Source: DATJFH01 sp035495815 (GTDB lineage: Bacteria > Acidobacteriota > Terriglobia > Bryobacterales > Bryobacteraceae). Taken from it: a stretch of DNA of 19,986 nucleotides. The stretch spans positions 1-19,986 of the forward strand of contig DATJFH010000349.1 in NCBI GenBank assembly GCA_035495815.1, read 5' to 3'. A program made the translations under genes and the position numbers. Below the pieces are notes generated by a model. It was not told where the DNA came from and did not search any database. It was given only the letters and a program-made list of their open reading frames with translations. This document shows, piece by piece, positions 9,801-16,508 of this stretch; within the stretch, counting starts at the first letter, position 1; every line of letters begins with the position of its first letter.

Positions 9801-10257
9801 CCAGTTGCAGGTAGTTGCGGCCGTTCAACGGCAGCTCGGCGATTACCTTGTTGTCGATGACGGTGCCCACAGTGGCGTTCTCGCTCGAAAGCAACGCGGC
9901 GGTCGCGCTGACTTCCACCGTCTCGGTTACCTGGCCGACGGGCAGCTCGAAATCGAGCCGCGCGCTCTGCTGGACGTCCAGCCGGACGTTGGTCCGCGTA
10001 ACAAGCTTGAACCCGGGCTTCTCCACCCTCACGTTGTAAACGCCGGGCGGCAGCGACGGAAAGCTGTAAACGCCCGCTTCATTGCTCACCGCCTGGCGGT
10101 TGGCGTTCGTATCTACGTTGGTGACGGATATTCTGGCGCCGGGAATGGCTCCGCCCGAGGAGTCCATCACCTGGCCGGTAATCTCGCCGAACGTCTGGGA
10201 AAAAACAGGCGTAACCGCCAACAAGGCGGCGAAAAAAACATTTTGAATGCTGCGCAT
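6853..10257 (-). CDS. Oar-type TonB-dependent receptor with carboxypeptidase-regulatory-like domain
   Basis: From the ATG at 10257 this is a 1134-residue outer-membrane transporter. The start is set by GGAGGGTG about seven bases upstream and by the signal peptide that begins there (1-20, ending PVFSQ); the frame is open further upstream to 10359 but without a signal sequence. Residues about 24-106 are a carboxypeptidase-regulatory-like (Cna-B-type) domain with GQVMDSSGGAIPGARISV and AGVYSFPSLPPGVYNVRVEKPGFK. A plug-like domain follows (about 115-270, with ELPLNGRNY and NFNHYTLDGVENTDPNF), then a long beta-barrel ending in LQFALKYSF with the usual terminal aromatic. Such proteins are expanded in soil Acidobacteriota and usually import carbohydrates, siderophores or peptides; the substrate here cannot be told. 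It is the first gene of a block with the RidA-type and NHL genes, and has a near-consensus promoter with two palindromes. Confidence 0.95.
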   Translation of the reverse strand: MRSIQNVFFAALLAVTPVFSQTFGEITGQVMDSSGGAIPGARISVTNVDTNANRQAVSNEAGVYSFPSLPPGVYNVRVEKPGFKLVTRTNVRLDVQQSARLDFELPVGQVTETVEVSATAALLSSENATVGTVIDNKVIAELPLNGRNYLQLVALAPNVSFGFPSAGQAGSRQGGIRSDQSISIAGQRANFNHYTLDGVENTDPNFNTFVVLPSIDALQEFKVQTGVYPAEFGRQASQINVLTKSGGNDYHGTLFYFIRNDKLDAKNYAFTSARPPKDPFKWNQFGFTVSGPVTIPKLFNGKNRLFFMANYEWFRQRRQVQAVFSLPSAAMQDGNFSELPKGTQGVFDPRTRVNQGGTIVSQAFPGNIIPKSRFHPTSVKLLEFYPIPNLASTNLSRNFVEAQGRPVNRDQYVQRMDFVESSKSQWFGRYSWGDENQTTEALKLNGATIITNFNQYVGSNTRVLSAAMVTETRFGFTQFYNTTGPQLAFSRNVVGELNIPGLAPGPPVQWGIPNVSLQGVYDGFGNDSEGPYENNNSSLQFLNNTSLVRGKHTLKWGGEIRRDAYNQIGNQFARGQFTFTRNATQNLAQSGVTGDPFADYLLGETFQAEAAVSIATANYRATSFALYFDETWKISPRVTINAGLRYELTPPWEDQTGRLFNGIVRQDVRAVNVRDRSLYPFFMRQGPASNDPYAGVVIRWPDIEVRQDGSLGNRLVGIDKNDFAPRLGITWSPSNKWVIRVGGGYFYSQDTGNPRFDMARNLAGRLRFNSNTQTPDLNWNNSLASISGGLANVPQPYTFANPYDRRTPYTVQYLFNVQRELPKEMVLEASYIGSVSRHLESLRAVNEAIPACPSRNARPGCENDPLAGLTVPQRSPFPNFGRIQLVDNGNNGSYNGLTVKVTRRYSNGLTYLASHTYAKSLDTSTAIRTLGGDTLFPQNSYCRSCEKGRSSHDVRHRFAASAFWDLPVGKGRKADLRNPLANVVLGGWQIGSILTLQTGFPITVTNGLDTSNTGALFDRPDWNGKDPSLPRGEQDPQRFFDTRVYSFAPAGTHGNTGRNTLTSPGIIGLDFSMHKDFAFTERHRLQFRFEAFNFPNHPNWNSPNANIASGSSFGVITSTRSSMRQLQFALKYSF

Positions 10258-10310
10258 CACTACACCCTCCGAAAAAATCTCAATGCCTGAGTTGTTCGGA
10301 TACCCGATTT

Positions 10311-10325
10311 CTGACGCGACGTCAG
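10311..10325. promoter_or_regulatory. Inverted repeat CTGACG-3-CGTCAG in the transporter leader
   Basis: Two perfect six-base arms (10311-10316 and 10320-10325) flank CGA. The element lies about 30-44 bases downstream of the predicted transcription start. It could be a second protein-binding site or a small RNA hairpin. There is no T tract, so it is not a terminator. Confidence 0.4.
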
Positions 10326-10349
10326 TTGTTAACGGGAATTTCCTGCTCC

Positions 10350-10361
10350 CGATGGCCATCG
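10350..10361. promoter_or_regulatory. 12-bp perfect palindrome over the predicted transcription start
   Basis: CGATGGCCATCG reads the same on both strands and directly abuts the -10 hexamer of the transporter promoter, covering about -6 to +6. That is a classic position for a repressor operator. The regulator is unknown and no regulator gene is visible beside it. Confidence 0.45.
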
Positions 10362-10388
10362 ATTATACACCGAATGGAACCAGGTCAA
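10362..10388 (-). promoter_or_regulatory. Promoter of the TonB-dependent receptor gene
   Basis: On the minus strand, TTGACC (10388-10383, five of six matches) is followed after 15 bases by a perfect TATAAT (10367-10362). The spacing is slightly short of the ideal 17. Transcription would start near 10355, leaving about 98 bases of leader before the ATG at 10257. This is the best promoter match in the window. Confidence 0.65.
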
Positions 10389-10422
10389 GCTTCTTTGCCG
10401 GGGTGGCTTGTTAAATATAGGT

Positions 10423-12879
10423 TTACTCGATGGCCGCTTCCCAGTGGCGGTCCTGCGAGAGAATCCACACCGCTACAGCTATTCTTTGAAGGTTGACGCC
10501 GAACATTCCCACCTGAAGGTCGGCTGCGTCAATCCCGCTTTGCAGGATGCCCGACAGCGGCGACGGGACGCTGTCCATATCGATGCGTACCGTGCGCCCG
10601 CTGCGCCTCGTAATGTGCCCATCGAAGGCGATCCGGTACTCGTCCAGCTCTCCGCGAACCAGGATATGACTGTCGCCGACTTCGATCCGGTCCCCGCCCG
10701 GGAGATGTTTGAACACCTTCTTGAGGAGGACCGCCGGCGCCAGGGGATTCGCCGGCTGCGTGCTGGCCCCGGCGCGAGCCTGCCTTTGTGGGCGATTGAG
10801 CCGCCGGCACAGATCGAGGTACGTTTCATGCTCGCGGCTCCGCTCCTCGATCACGCTGCCGGCGACCAGGCTGTCGAGCGTCTCCCAAGCCATGTCCGGA
10901 TTCCGCTCGACGAGCAGATCGCACAGGGGCGCCAGCGTCTTCAATACACGGTCCCGCGCCTTGTTGTTCTTCCATTTGGCTTTGCCGATCCAGGAGTACG
11001 CCTCATCCGTCCGCGGCTCGGCCGGCATCAGGGCGTAATCCCAAATCAGACACCGCAGCAGGTCCGTGCCGGCGGTGGATGCGTTCAAGGGCTTCTCCCC
11101 CCTGAACACGGAAAACCAGGCGCGGATTCGCGAATGGAATTCGTCCGCGCCGAGCGCGTCCAGAGCCTTCTTCGCCGGCTTGGCCCATTTCGCTGGAGCT
11201 TTGCCGCCGATGGCGAACGTCATGTTCGAGAGGACCGCCAGCCAGGCTTTCTTCTTTTCCGCCGGCATCGTCCGCAAGTCGCGGCGGATGACGCTGCTGA
11301 AGCATTCACCGTCGTCAATCGGAGCGCAGTCTTCAAGCCATAACCACCAACTCACATGCCGCCGCATGGTCTGGTCGGCAATCGAGCCATACAGCGTTTT
11401 CTCGAATTTCCTGACCCCATTCACGATTTCGAGATGATACCCGTGCTCTTTCGTGAAAGCCGCCGCGCGCTCAAAGGCGGCGAAGCCCCCTTGTCCCAGC
11501 AGTTCCACGATGGAAGAAATGTCCAGCGGTACACCGGCCCGTATCAGGTGAGCATGAATGCGGTTCACCTGTGTCCTCCGTTGGAAGACCTCTGCCCACT
11601 CCATCGAGGGTTGGCCGTTCTTGTCGAACTGGGGAGGCATGTGGGCGTCCAGCCACTCGATGCGCTGGCGCAGGGCCAGCTCGATCTGAGTCTCCAGCCC
11701 GCCATCCGGCTGCAGATGCCGTAACGCGGCTTCGACGTCCACATCGAAGCTGGTCCGGCCGCGGTTGTCGCTGATATTCTTGAGCAACTGGTCGATCCGC
11801 CGCTCGATGGCTTCCATGCCCGGCGTCTCGTTCGCCCCCTGCCCGGCCGGCGGGAGGGACTGCAGGGCCTGGGCGATCTCGGGGACCCTGGCCGCGTAGG
11901 GCTGCGCTGCCATCGCGGAAATTGCGCCCCGCGCGCTGGGGGTGGAGACGAGCTGCGAAAGATACCGGGGCAGCAGCCGCAACCAGAACTCCAGGCTGCG
12001 TTCGGAAGCCCATGTGGCGGAGGCCGGCCAAGTCGCCGCTTCGACCAACGAGGCGGACCGGTGCAGGGCGGAGAGTTCCAGCAGCAGTCTCAGCAGTGTC
12101 TGCCCGGAAAATTCCATCGTCACCGCCTCCGGCTGGCGGAAGCGCTCCAGCCACTCGGTAGTCCGGCCGATGACCTCGTCCTGCCCGATCGAATCGACTG
12201 CCTTACGAACCTTTGCCGCCCATTTCTCGTTCACCTCATGCGGCAATCCGAAGGGAGCCAGTTGCATCAACCGCATCCACTTCTTATGAACGGTCGGTTT
12301 CAACGACCGGAGCTCACGGCGGACGGCCGCGCTCCAGCACGGTTCGCCATCCCCGGAGTCTTCCGGTTCGAGGAACAGCGTCCACGCGAAGCGGGCATTG
12401 TGCGGAACCGCGGTCGGGGAGTCGGGCGCGATGACGCGCAGCGCACGGCGCATCGCCTGGCAAACCCGCGGTGTCAGACTGGAGTAGCCGATCACCTTAT
12501 AAAAATCGGAACACCCGCCCCGCCGCAGCAGTTCTTCTCCCTCGATCAGCCCGGCCAGATCCACGATGGTCTGCTCGTCCAGGGGAGTTGCCCGCATGTT
12601 GAGCCGGTTCAGCCCAATGCTGATTCTTCCGTAGAGCATCGTCCGCCAGCGAAGCGATTGTGGCAGCAAGGCCTGGTTGCGCAGAATCCAGTCCAGCCTT
12701 TGCGCCAGGGCACTCAACCACTTGGGCAGCTCGCCCGGATCCTGCAGATCCATCGCGGGCGGCGTGCTATTGGGATTATCCCGTTCCAGCCAGCTGTTCA
12801 ACTCGCGCTGGTAGTAGAATCCCGGGGCGGATGGATCCAGGGGAAAGCCGTCGATGCCGATTTCCAGGTCCTGCGTCAT
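10423..12879 (-). CDS. Unknown 818-residue helical protein with an internal duplication
   Basis: I do not recognise this protein with confidence. It has no signal peptide or membrane segment, is rich in helical leucine/arginine/tryptophan segments, and is probably cytoplasmic. Two segments of about 185 residues are related: about 80-270 and about 433-615. Matching pieces are RRELRSL/RRDLRTM, KWAAKVRKAVDSIGQDE/KWAKPAKKALDALGADE and LLRLLLELSAL/LLRCLIWDYAL. The pattern of W-x-x-x-A segments followed by an LLR-x-L-x-W helix reminds me of the solenoid before or within DUF4132 (MolR-like) proteins; that is a tentative inference. The C-terminal 95 residues look like a separate small beta-rich domain (GDRIEVGDSHILVRGELDEYRIAFDG). 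The ATG at 12879 is preferred over an in-frame TTG at 12900; neither has a good ribosome binding site. It stands alone between the transporter promoter and the glutaminase-like gene. Confidence 0.82.
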   Translation of the reverse strand: MTQDLEIGIDGFPLDPSAPGFYYQRELNSWLERDNPNSTPPAMDLQDPGELPKWLSALAQRLDWILRNQALLPQSLRWRTMLYGRISIGLNRLNMRATPLDEQTIVDLAGLIEGEELLRRGGCSDFYKVIGYSSLTPRVCQAMRRALRVIAPDSPTAVPHNARFAWTLFLEPEDSGDGEPCWSAAVRRELRSLKPTVHKKWMRLMQLAPFGLPHEVNEKWAAKVRKAVDSIGQDEVIGRTTEWLERFRQPEAVTMEFSGQTLLRLLLELSALHRSASLVEAATWPASATWASERSLEFWLRLLPRYLSQLVSTPSARGAISAMAAQPYAARVPEIAQALQSLPPAGQGANETPGMEAIERRIDQLLKNISDNRGRTSFDVDVEAALRHLQPDGGLETQIELALRQRIEWLDAHMPPQFDKNGQPSMEWAEVFQRRTQVNRIHAHLIRAGVPLDISSIVELLGQGGFAAFERAAAFTKEHGYHLEIVNGVRKFEKTLYGSIADQTMRRHVSWWLWLEDCAPIDDGECFSSVIRRDLRTMPAEKKKAWLAVLSNMTFAIGGKAPAKWAKPAKKALDALGADEFHSRIRAWFSVFRGEKPLNASTAGTDLLRCLIWDYALMPAEPRTDEAYSWIGKAKWKNNKARDRVLKTLAPLCDLLVERNPDMAWETLDSLVAGSVIEERSREHETYLDLCRRLNRPQRQARAGASTQPANPLAPAVLLKKVFKHLPGGDRIEVGDSHILVRGELDEYRIAFDGHITRRSGRTVRIDMDSVPSPLSGILQSGIDAADLQVGMFGVNLQRIAVAVWILSQDRHWEAAIE

Positions 12880-13042
12880 GTATTCGGTAAAAATCGGCAA
12901 TCACCGGCGGGATCATTAGTGAGGACCGGCGAATCCGATCAGCCTGGATCGACGGCGTCCCGGTAATCTATTGAGCACAGGTCGTATTTCACAGCCGCAC
13001 GGTCACGGGCAGGCTGCAGCACGTCGACTACGACGTCCACCC
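12880..13042. other. Intergenic region between the unknown gene and the glutaminase-like gene
   Basis: About 160 bases separate the two minus-strand genes. A short inverted repeat, ACGTCG-4-CGACGT (13021-13036), lies seven bases past the glutaminase-family stop and could fold into a small hairpin, but no T tract follows. I see no convincing promoter motif for the downstream gene. Confidence 0.35.
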
Positions 13043-15082
13043 CTAACGCCCGGCCAGCAGCCGATCCGCCAGCAGCTTGATCGACACGCCGCCTACGACC
13101 GAGCGCGCCTGGAATCCCCGCTGCTTGCCGTCGGTGGTCCAATACCAGTCGGTCATCGGAACCCGCGACGGCGACTCGTTCAGGAAACGCCAGACCGGGT
13201 CGGTCAATGCTGCGAAATCCTCCTGCTTCTCGGCCAGCGTAGCTGTCCAGTAGATCCAGTCGAGTTTGGTATACGCCTGCCTGCTGTCGAGCGGAAGTCC
13301 GAAAACATTCTGCTTGGATTTATAGAACGCCACCTCCTTCCGGGCCACCTCGGGGGGAAACAGGTTTAAGCCCAGCAGGCGATCCCAGACAAGATTGTAT
13401 TTCTGGCTCCATGTCGCGGGCTGGTCGAAAGCCAGCCGGTAGTGGTCGCCGTCTTCGGCCCGCTTCAACCATTCAGCTGCCATCCGCCGCGCGTCATTGA
13501 GATATGCGGCGGCCATCTCACTCTTGCCGAGCGCCGCGGCAAGCTGCGAGAACGCTCCCAAGGCGACGATCGCCTTGACCGAGAGGTTGGCGTTATGGGC
13601 GGAGTGTCCCGCGAAGTCATCCGTGTTGAGCTGGTTCTCCGGGTCCAGGCCCTTGGCGCGCAGGTAGTCGGCCCATTTCGTCAGCAGCGGGAAGTACTTG
13701 CGGGCGTAATCGGCGCGTTCCTCGACCCGCGCCAGCGCGGCCGTGAGGATGATCATGTTCCCGCTCTCCTCGACGGGCATCTGCCGCTCTTCCGTCTTCT
13801 CGCCGCCGCCGTATACCTGGCCGTTGGCCAGCGGATAGGTTCCGAGATCGTGCGGCGCGTAAGGCCAGGGCCAGCGTGGCAGCGAAGCGTAGTCGAAGAT
13901 CGGCGTCAGCATCGCCTCGAGCAGCGCCGGGCTGAACGCCAGGAAAAACGGCGCGGACGGATAGGTCACGTCCACCGTAGCGATGCACCCGTTGCTGAAG
14001 TTCTCCTTGGAGAACAGCAGCGGCGTGTTATCGATGTCGGCCGCCAGCTTGTGCGCCGCCAGCGTCTGTCGATGAGCCAGAATGGCGACGTCGGCGTACT
14101 TGCGCCCGCCGGCCTTGACCAGCGCTGCGGTCAGCTCCTGATCGAACCGCCGGCAGCGCTCCGACAGGGACGGGAAGTCGCGGGCGCCATCGGCAAGCAG
14201 TTCGCCCGCCCCGGCCCCTTTGCGGCGCCACCACGGCCTCAGATTGCGCTGGAAATACTGGATCGAAAACAGGTCGTCATAGGCGACCATCAGAAACCGC
14301 GACACCGGCGTCGAGCCCACCGCGCCCAGTTCGAACCGGGCGGCGATGATAGCCTGGTTGCGCGAGGTCTGAGCGGGCGGCTCCAATTCGTCGTTGCGGG
14401 GCCATTCGCCGGAGGTGGTGAACATCTGGCGCGCGCCGAGATTGGCGGCCAGAGTCGCAGCGCCGGGCTGTGGCGGCACGGCCAGATAAAGGTAGCCCCA
14501 GTCGATGCGGAGGTTGTCCCCGGAAGCGCCCAGAATCCGCTGGTCGACCGAACCCATCCGCAGCACCGACAGCTCGTCGATCTTCAGCCGAGACCAGCCG
14601 GCGCGCTGCTCGATGCCGTTCAAAGCCAGTTGCGCGCCGCAGTCAAAATGCAGCGAGACCTGGTGCGGACGTCCGTCGGTGGCTTTGGCTTCGAACTGCA
14701 CATAAGTCAGCGGGCGGGAGAGGACTTCGAGATCGTCCGGAAGAGCGGGCGTCAGAAATGTAAGCTGCAACTCCACGCCGGACTTGGCGAACCGGTAGAT
14801 GGTGCGGGTCGGAGTCACCTCGCGGGCTATCTGCGGCATCGGCGGGCCGGACCGCTGCCACGAGCCCAGGAATCGCCATGCCGCGCCGTCGATGCGGGCG
14901 ATGCCGGCCATCTGCTGCTCCGCGCCCGTCCAGTGTTTGGTGGGCTCGTCGGTGAGCCGGTCCGCCATGGACCACACGCTGAAGTAGGGATCGTGCGTAA
15001 TCAGCGGCACAGCCGGTGGCCGCAGCTGCGCCAACGCGGACGCGGCCAAAAGCCAGAACGCGAAAAACGTGCCGCGCATCAT
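13043..15082 (-). CDS. Exported GtaA-like glutaminase family protein (DUF5127-DUF4965-DUF1793)
   Basis: This 679-residue protein carries a signal peptide (about 1-19, LLAASALAQ). The mature part matches the fungal glutaminase A family and its bacterial homologues. The N-terminal beta-rich domain (about 20-270) has LITHDPYFSVWSMADRLTD and KHWTGAEQQMAG. The middle and C-terminal helical part holds the signature run WPYAPHDLGTYPLANGQ near residue 409, YGGGEKTEERQMPVEESGN, and YNLVWDRLLGLNLF near 564. Fungal GtaA releases ammonia from glutamine outside the cell; most bacterial members are untested, so the substrate is inferred. The ATG at 15082 has GGAGA four bases upstream and overlaps the threonine synthase stop by one base (TGATG). 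An ATG three bases later is also possible. The same frame stays open far upstream to 16243, but that extension only shadows threonine synthase. Confidence 0.88.
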   Translation of the reverse strand: MMRGTFFAFWLLAASALAQLRPPAVPLITHDPYFSVWSMADRLTDEPTKHWTGAEQQMAGIARIDGAAWRFLGSWQRSGPPMPQIAREVTPTRTIYRFAKSGVELQLTFLTPALPDDLEVLSRPLTYVQFEAKATDGRPHQVSLHFDCGAQLALNGIEQRAGWSRLKIDELSVLRMGSVDQRILGASGDNLRIDWGYLYLAVPPQPGAATLAANLGARQMFTTSGEWPRNDELEPPAQTSRNQAIIAARFELGAVGSTPVSRFLMVAYDDLFSIQYFQRNLRPWWRRKGAGAGELLADGARDFPSLSERCRRFDQELTAALVKAGGRKYADVAILAHRQTLAAHKLAADIDNTPLLFSKENFSNGCIATVDVTYPSAPFFLAFSPALLEAMLTPIFDYASLPRWPWPYAPHDLGTYPLANGQVYGGGEKTEERQMPVEESGNMIILTAALARVEERADYARKYFPLLTKWADYLRAKGLDPENQLNTDDFAGHSAHNANLSVKAIVALGAFSQLAAALGKSEMAAAYLNDARRMAAEWLKRAEDGDHYRLAFDQPATWSQKYNLVWDRLLGLNLFPPEVARKEVAFYKSKQNVFGLPLDSRQAYTKLDWIYWTATLAEKQEDFAALTDPVWRFLNESPSRVPMTDWYWTTDGKQRGFQARSVVGGVSIKLLADRLLAGR

Positions 15083-16389
15083 CAGCTCTCCAGCATCGCG
15101 GCGATCTTGTCCGCGTCGTTTGGAACCACGATCGGCTTGTTGCCGAAGGTAGGCTCTATCCTCGCGCCGCCCGGCGCCTCGAGCTGGCCGGTGTGGTAGC
15201 GGTAGATGTAGTCGGGATCTTTGAGCACGTTCCCGGTCAGCACGGCGATGACGTCCGCATCCGGCGCCATCGCTCCCGACGCCGTCAGTCTGCGGATGCC
15301 CGCCAGCGTTGCGGCCGAGGCCGGCTCGCAGCCGATTCCGCACAACCCGATAATCGCCTTGGCGTCGGCAATCTCCTGCTCGGTCACCTTTTCGACCACG
15401 CCGCCGGAGCTGGCCACCTCGTGCAGCGCCTTCGGCCAGGAGACCGGGTCCCCTATTTTGATGGCTGTCGCCAGCGTCTCGGGATGATCCACGGCATGCA
15501 GCTGCGAGCGGTCGGAGCTCTGCATCAGGTCGTAGAACGGCGCCGAGCCCTCCGCCTGAATAACGGCAAGGCGGGGTATCTTGCCGATCAGCCCCCATTC
15601 GCACATCTCGCGCAGGGCTTTGCCGAAAGCCGACGTATTCCCCAGGTTGCCGCCCGGCAGCACGATCCAGTCCGGCGGATTCCAGTCGCGCTGGTCCATC
15701 ATTTCGATGAGGATGGTCTTCTGGCCCTCGATGCGGAACGGGTTCACGGAGTTGAGCAGATAAATTCCCAGCTTGTCGGCCAGCGCACGCACCAGGGCGA
15801 GGATCTGGTCGAAATTGGCTTCCACTTGAAAAGTCTTCGCGCCGTATTCGAGCGCCTGCGCCAGCTTGCCGTAGGAAATGTTGCCGTGCGGAATGAAAAT
15901 GATGGGCTGGAGTCCGGCGGCGCTGGAGTAGGCGGCCATCGACGCCGAGGTGTTGCCGGTGGAGACGCAGGCCACCCGCTTCATGCCGAGCCGCGCTGCT
16001 TGTGAGGCGCCGCACGTCATCCCGTTGTCCTTGAAGGACCCGGTCGGGTTGAATCCCTGGTGCTTGAAGGTCAGAAAATCGAGACCGCCGTACTGCGCCG
16101 CTTTCACGGCGGGCAGCAGCGGAGTATTGCCCTCCCTCAGCGTGACGACCGCGGCGTAGTCTTCGAGAAACGGAATCATCTCCCGGTACCGCCAGACCCC
16201 GCTCTGGTCGAGCGGCGCGTTGCTGGTGCGCCGTCCCCGCCACAGCGTTTTGAGCAGGGGAGCCGGGGTGCGCGGCCCGCTGTAGCGCGCCTCGAGCAGA
16301 GAGCCGCAGCGTGGACAGTTGTAGATCGGTTCGGTAACGGGAAACGTAGCGCGGCAGCGCTCGGAAAAGCAGACCAGTTCGGCTGACAT
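15082..16389 (-). CDS. thrC: Threonine synthase
   Basis: This 435-residue, fold-type II PLP enzyme converts O-phosphohomoserine to threonine, the last step of threonine biosynthesis in the cytoplasm. An N-terminal zinc-ribbon-like knuckle has Cys7, Cys12, Cys25 and Cys28. The PLP-binding lysine is Lys120 in QGFNPTGSFKDNG, preceded by REGNTPLLP. Further hallmarks are CVSTGNTSASMAAYS (141-155), the glycine-rich phosphate-binding loop LPGGNLGNTSAFGKA, and GIGCEPASAATLAG. The length fits the longer threonine synthase type with an N-terminal extension; the C-terminal tail is complete. No Shine-Dalgarno precedes the ATG at 16389, and a perfect TATAAT sits only ten bases upstream, so the message may be nearly leaderless. 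It leads a two-gene unit with the exported glutaminase-like protein. Confidence 0.96.
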   Translation of the reverse strand: MSAELVCFSERCRATFPVTEPIYNCPRCGSLLEARYSGPRTPAPLLKTLWRGRRTSNAPLDQSGVWRYREMIPFLEDYAAVVTLREGNTPLLPAVKAAQYGGLDFLTFKHQGFNPTGSFKDNGMTCGASQAARLGMKRVACVSTGNTSASMAAYSSAAGLQPIIFIPHGNISYGKLAQALEYGAKTFQVEANFDQILALVRALADKLGIYLLNSVNPFRIEGQKTILIEMMDQRDWNPPDWIVLPGGNLGNTSAFGKALREMCEWGLIGKIPRLAVIQAEGSAPFYDLMQSSDRSQLHAVDHPETLATAIKIGDPVSWPKALHEVASSGGVVEKVTEQEIADAKAIIGLCGIGCEPASAATLAGIRRLTASGAMAPDADVIAVLTGNVLKDPDYIYRYHTGQLEAPGGARIEPTFGNKPIVVPNDADKIAAMLES

Positions 16390-16398
16390 GAATTCTTG

Positions 16399-16404
16399 AT
16401 TATA
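16399..16404 (-). promoter_or_regulatory. Candidate -10 element for thrC
   Basis: A perfect TATAAT on the minus strand ends ten bases before the thrC ATG. No matching -35 hexamer is seen at 16-18 bases. If used, transcription would start within a few bases of the start codon. Confidence 0.4.
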
Positions 16405-16508
16405 CCGACGCGCCCGATGGGGCAGCTCACCGGATTTGCCGGCGCGGGAGATGGTGGTGGCCCGACTCCAGGCAGATAGGGCCCGATGCGCATATATACT
16501 GAGGGCAC

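Noticed and set aside
10258..10359. An N-terminal extension of the transporter to 10359
   Set aside because: It would place 34 residues before the signal peptide and overlap the promoter region. The ribosome binding site sits before the ATG at 10257.
13442..15199. A 585-codon plus-strand frame opposite the glutaminase-like gene
   Set aside because: It is antisense to a well-supported gene. Its translation is rich in arginine, glutamine and histidine, with no domain, as expected of a GC-rich shadow.
13043..16243. A single 1066-codon minus-strand frame covering the glutaminase-like gene and most of thrC
   Set aside because: The part above 15082 is a shadow frame of thrC, low-complexity and arginine/glycine-rich. 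The signal peptide and ribosome binding site at 15082 mark the true start.
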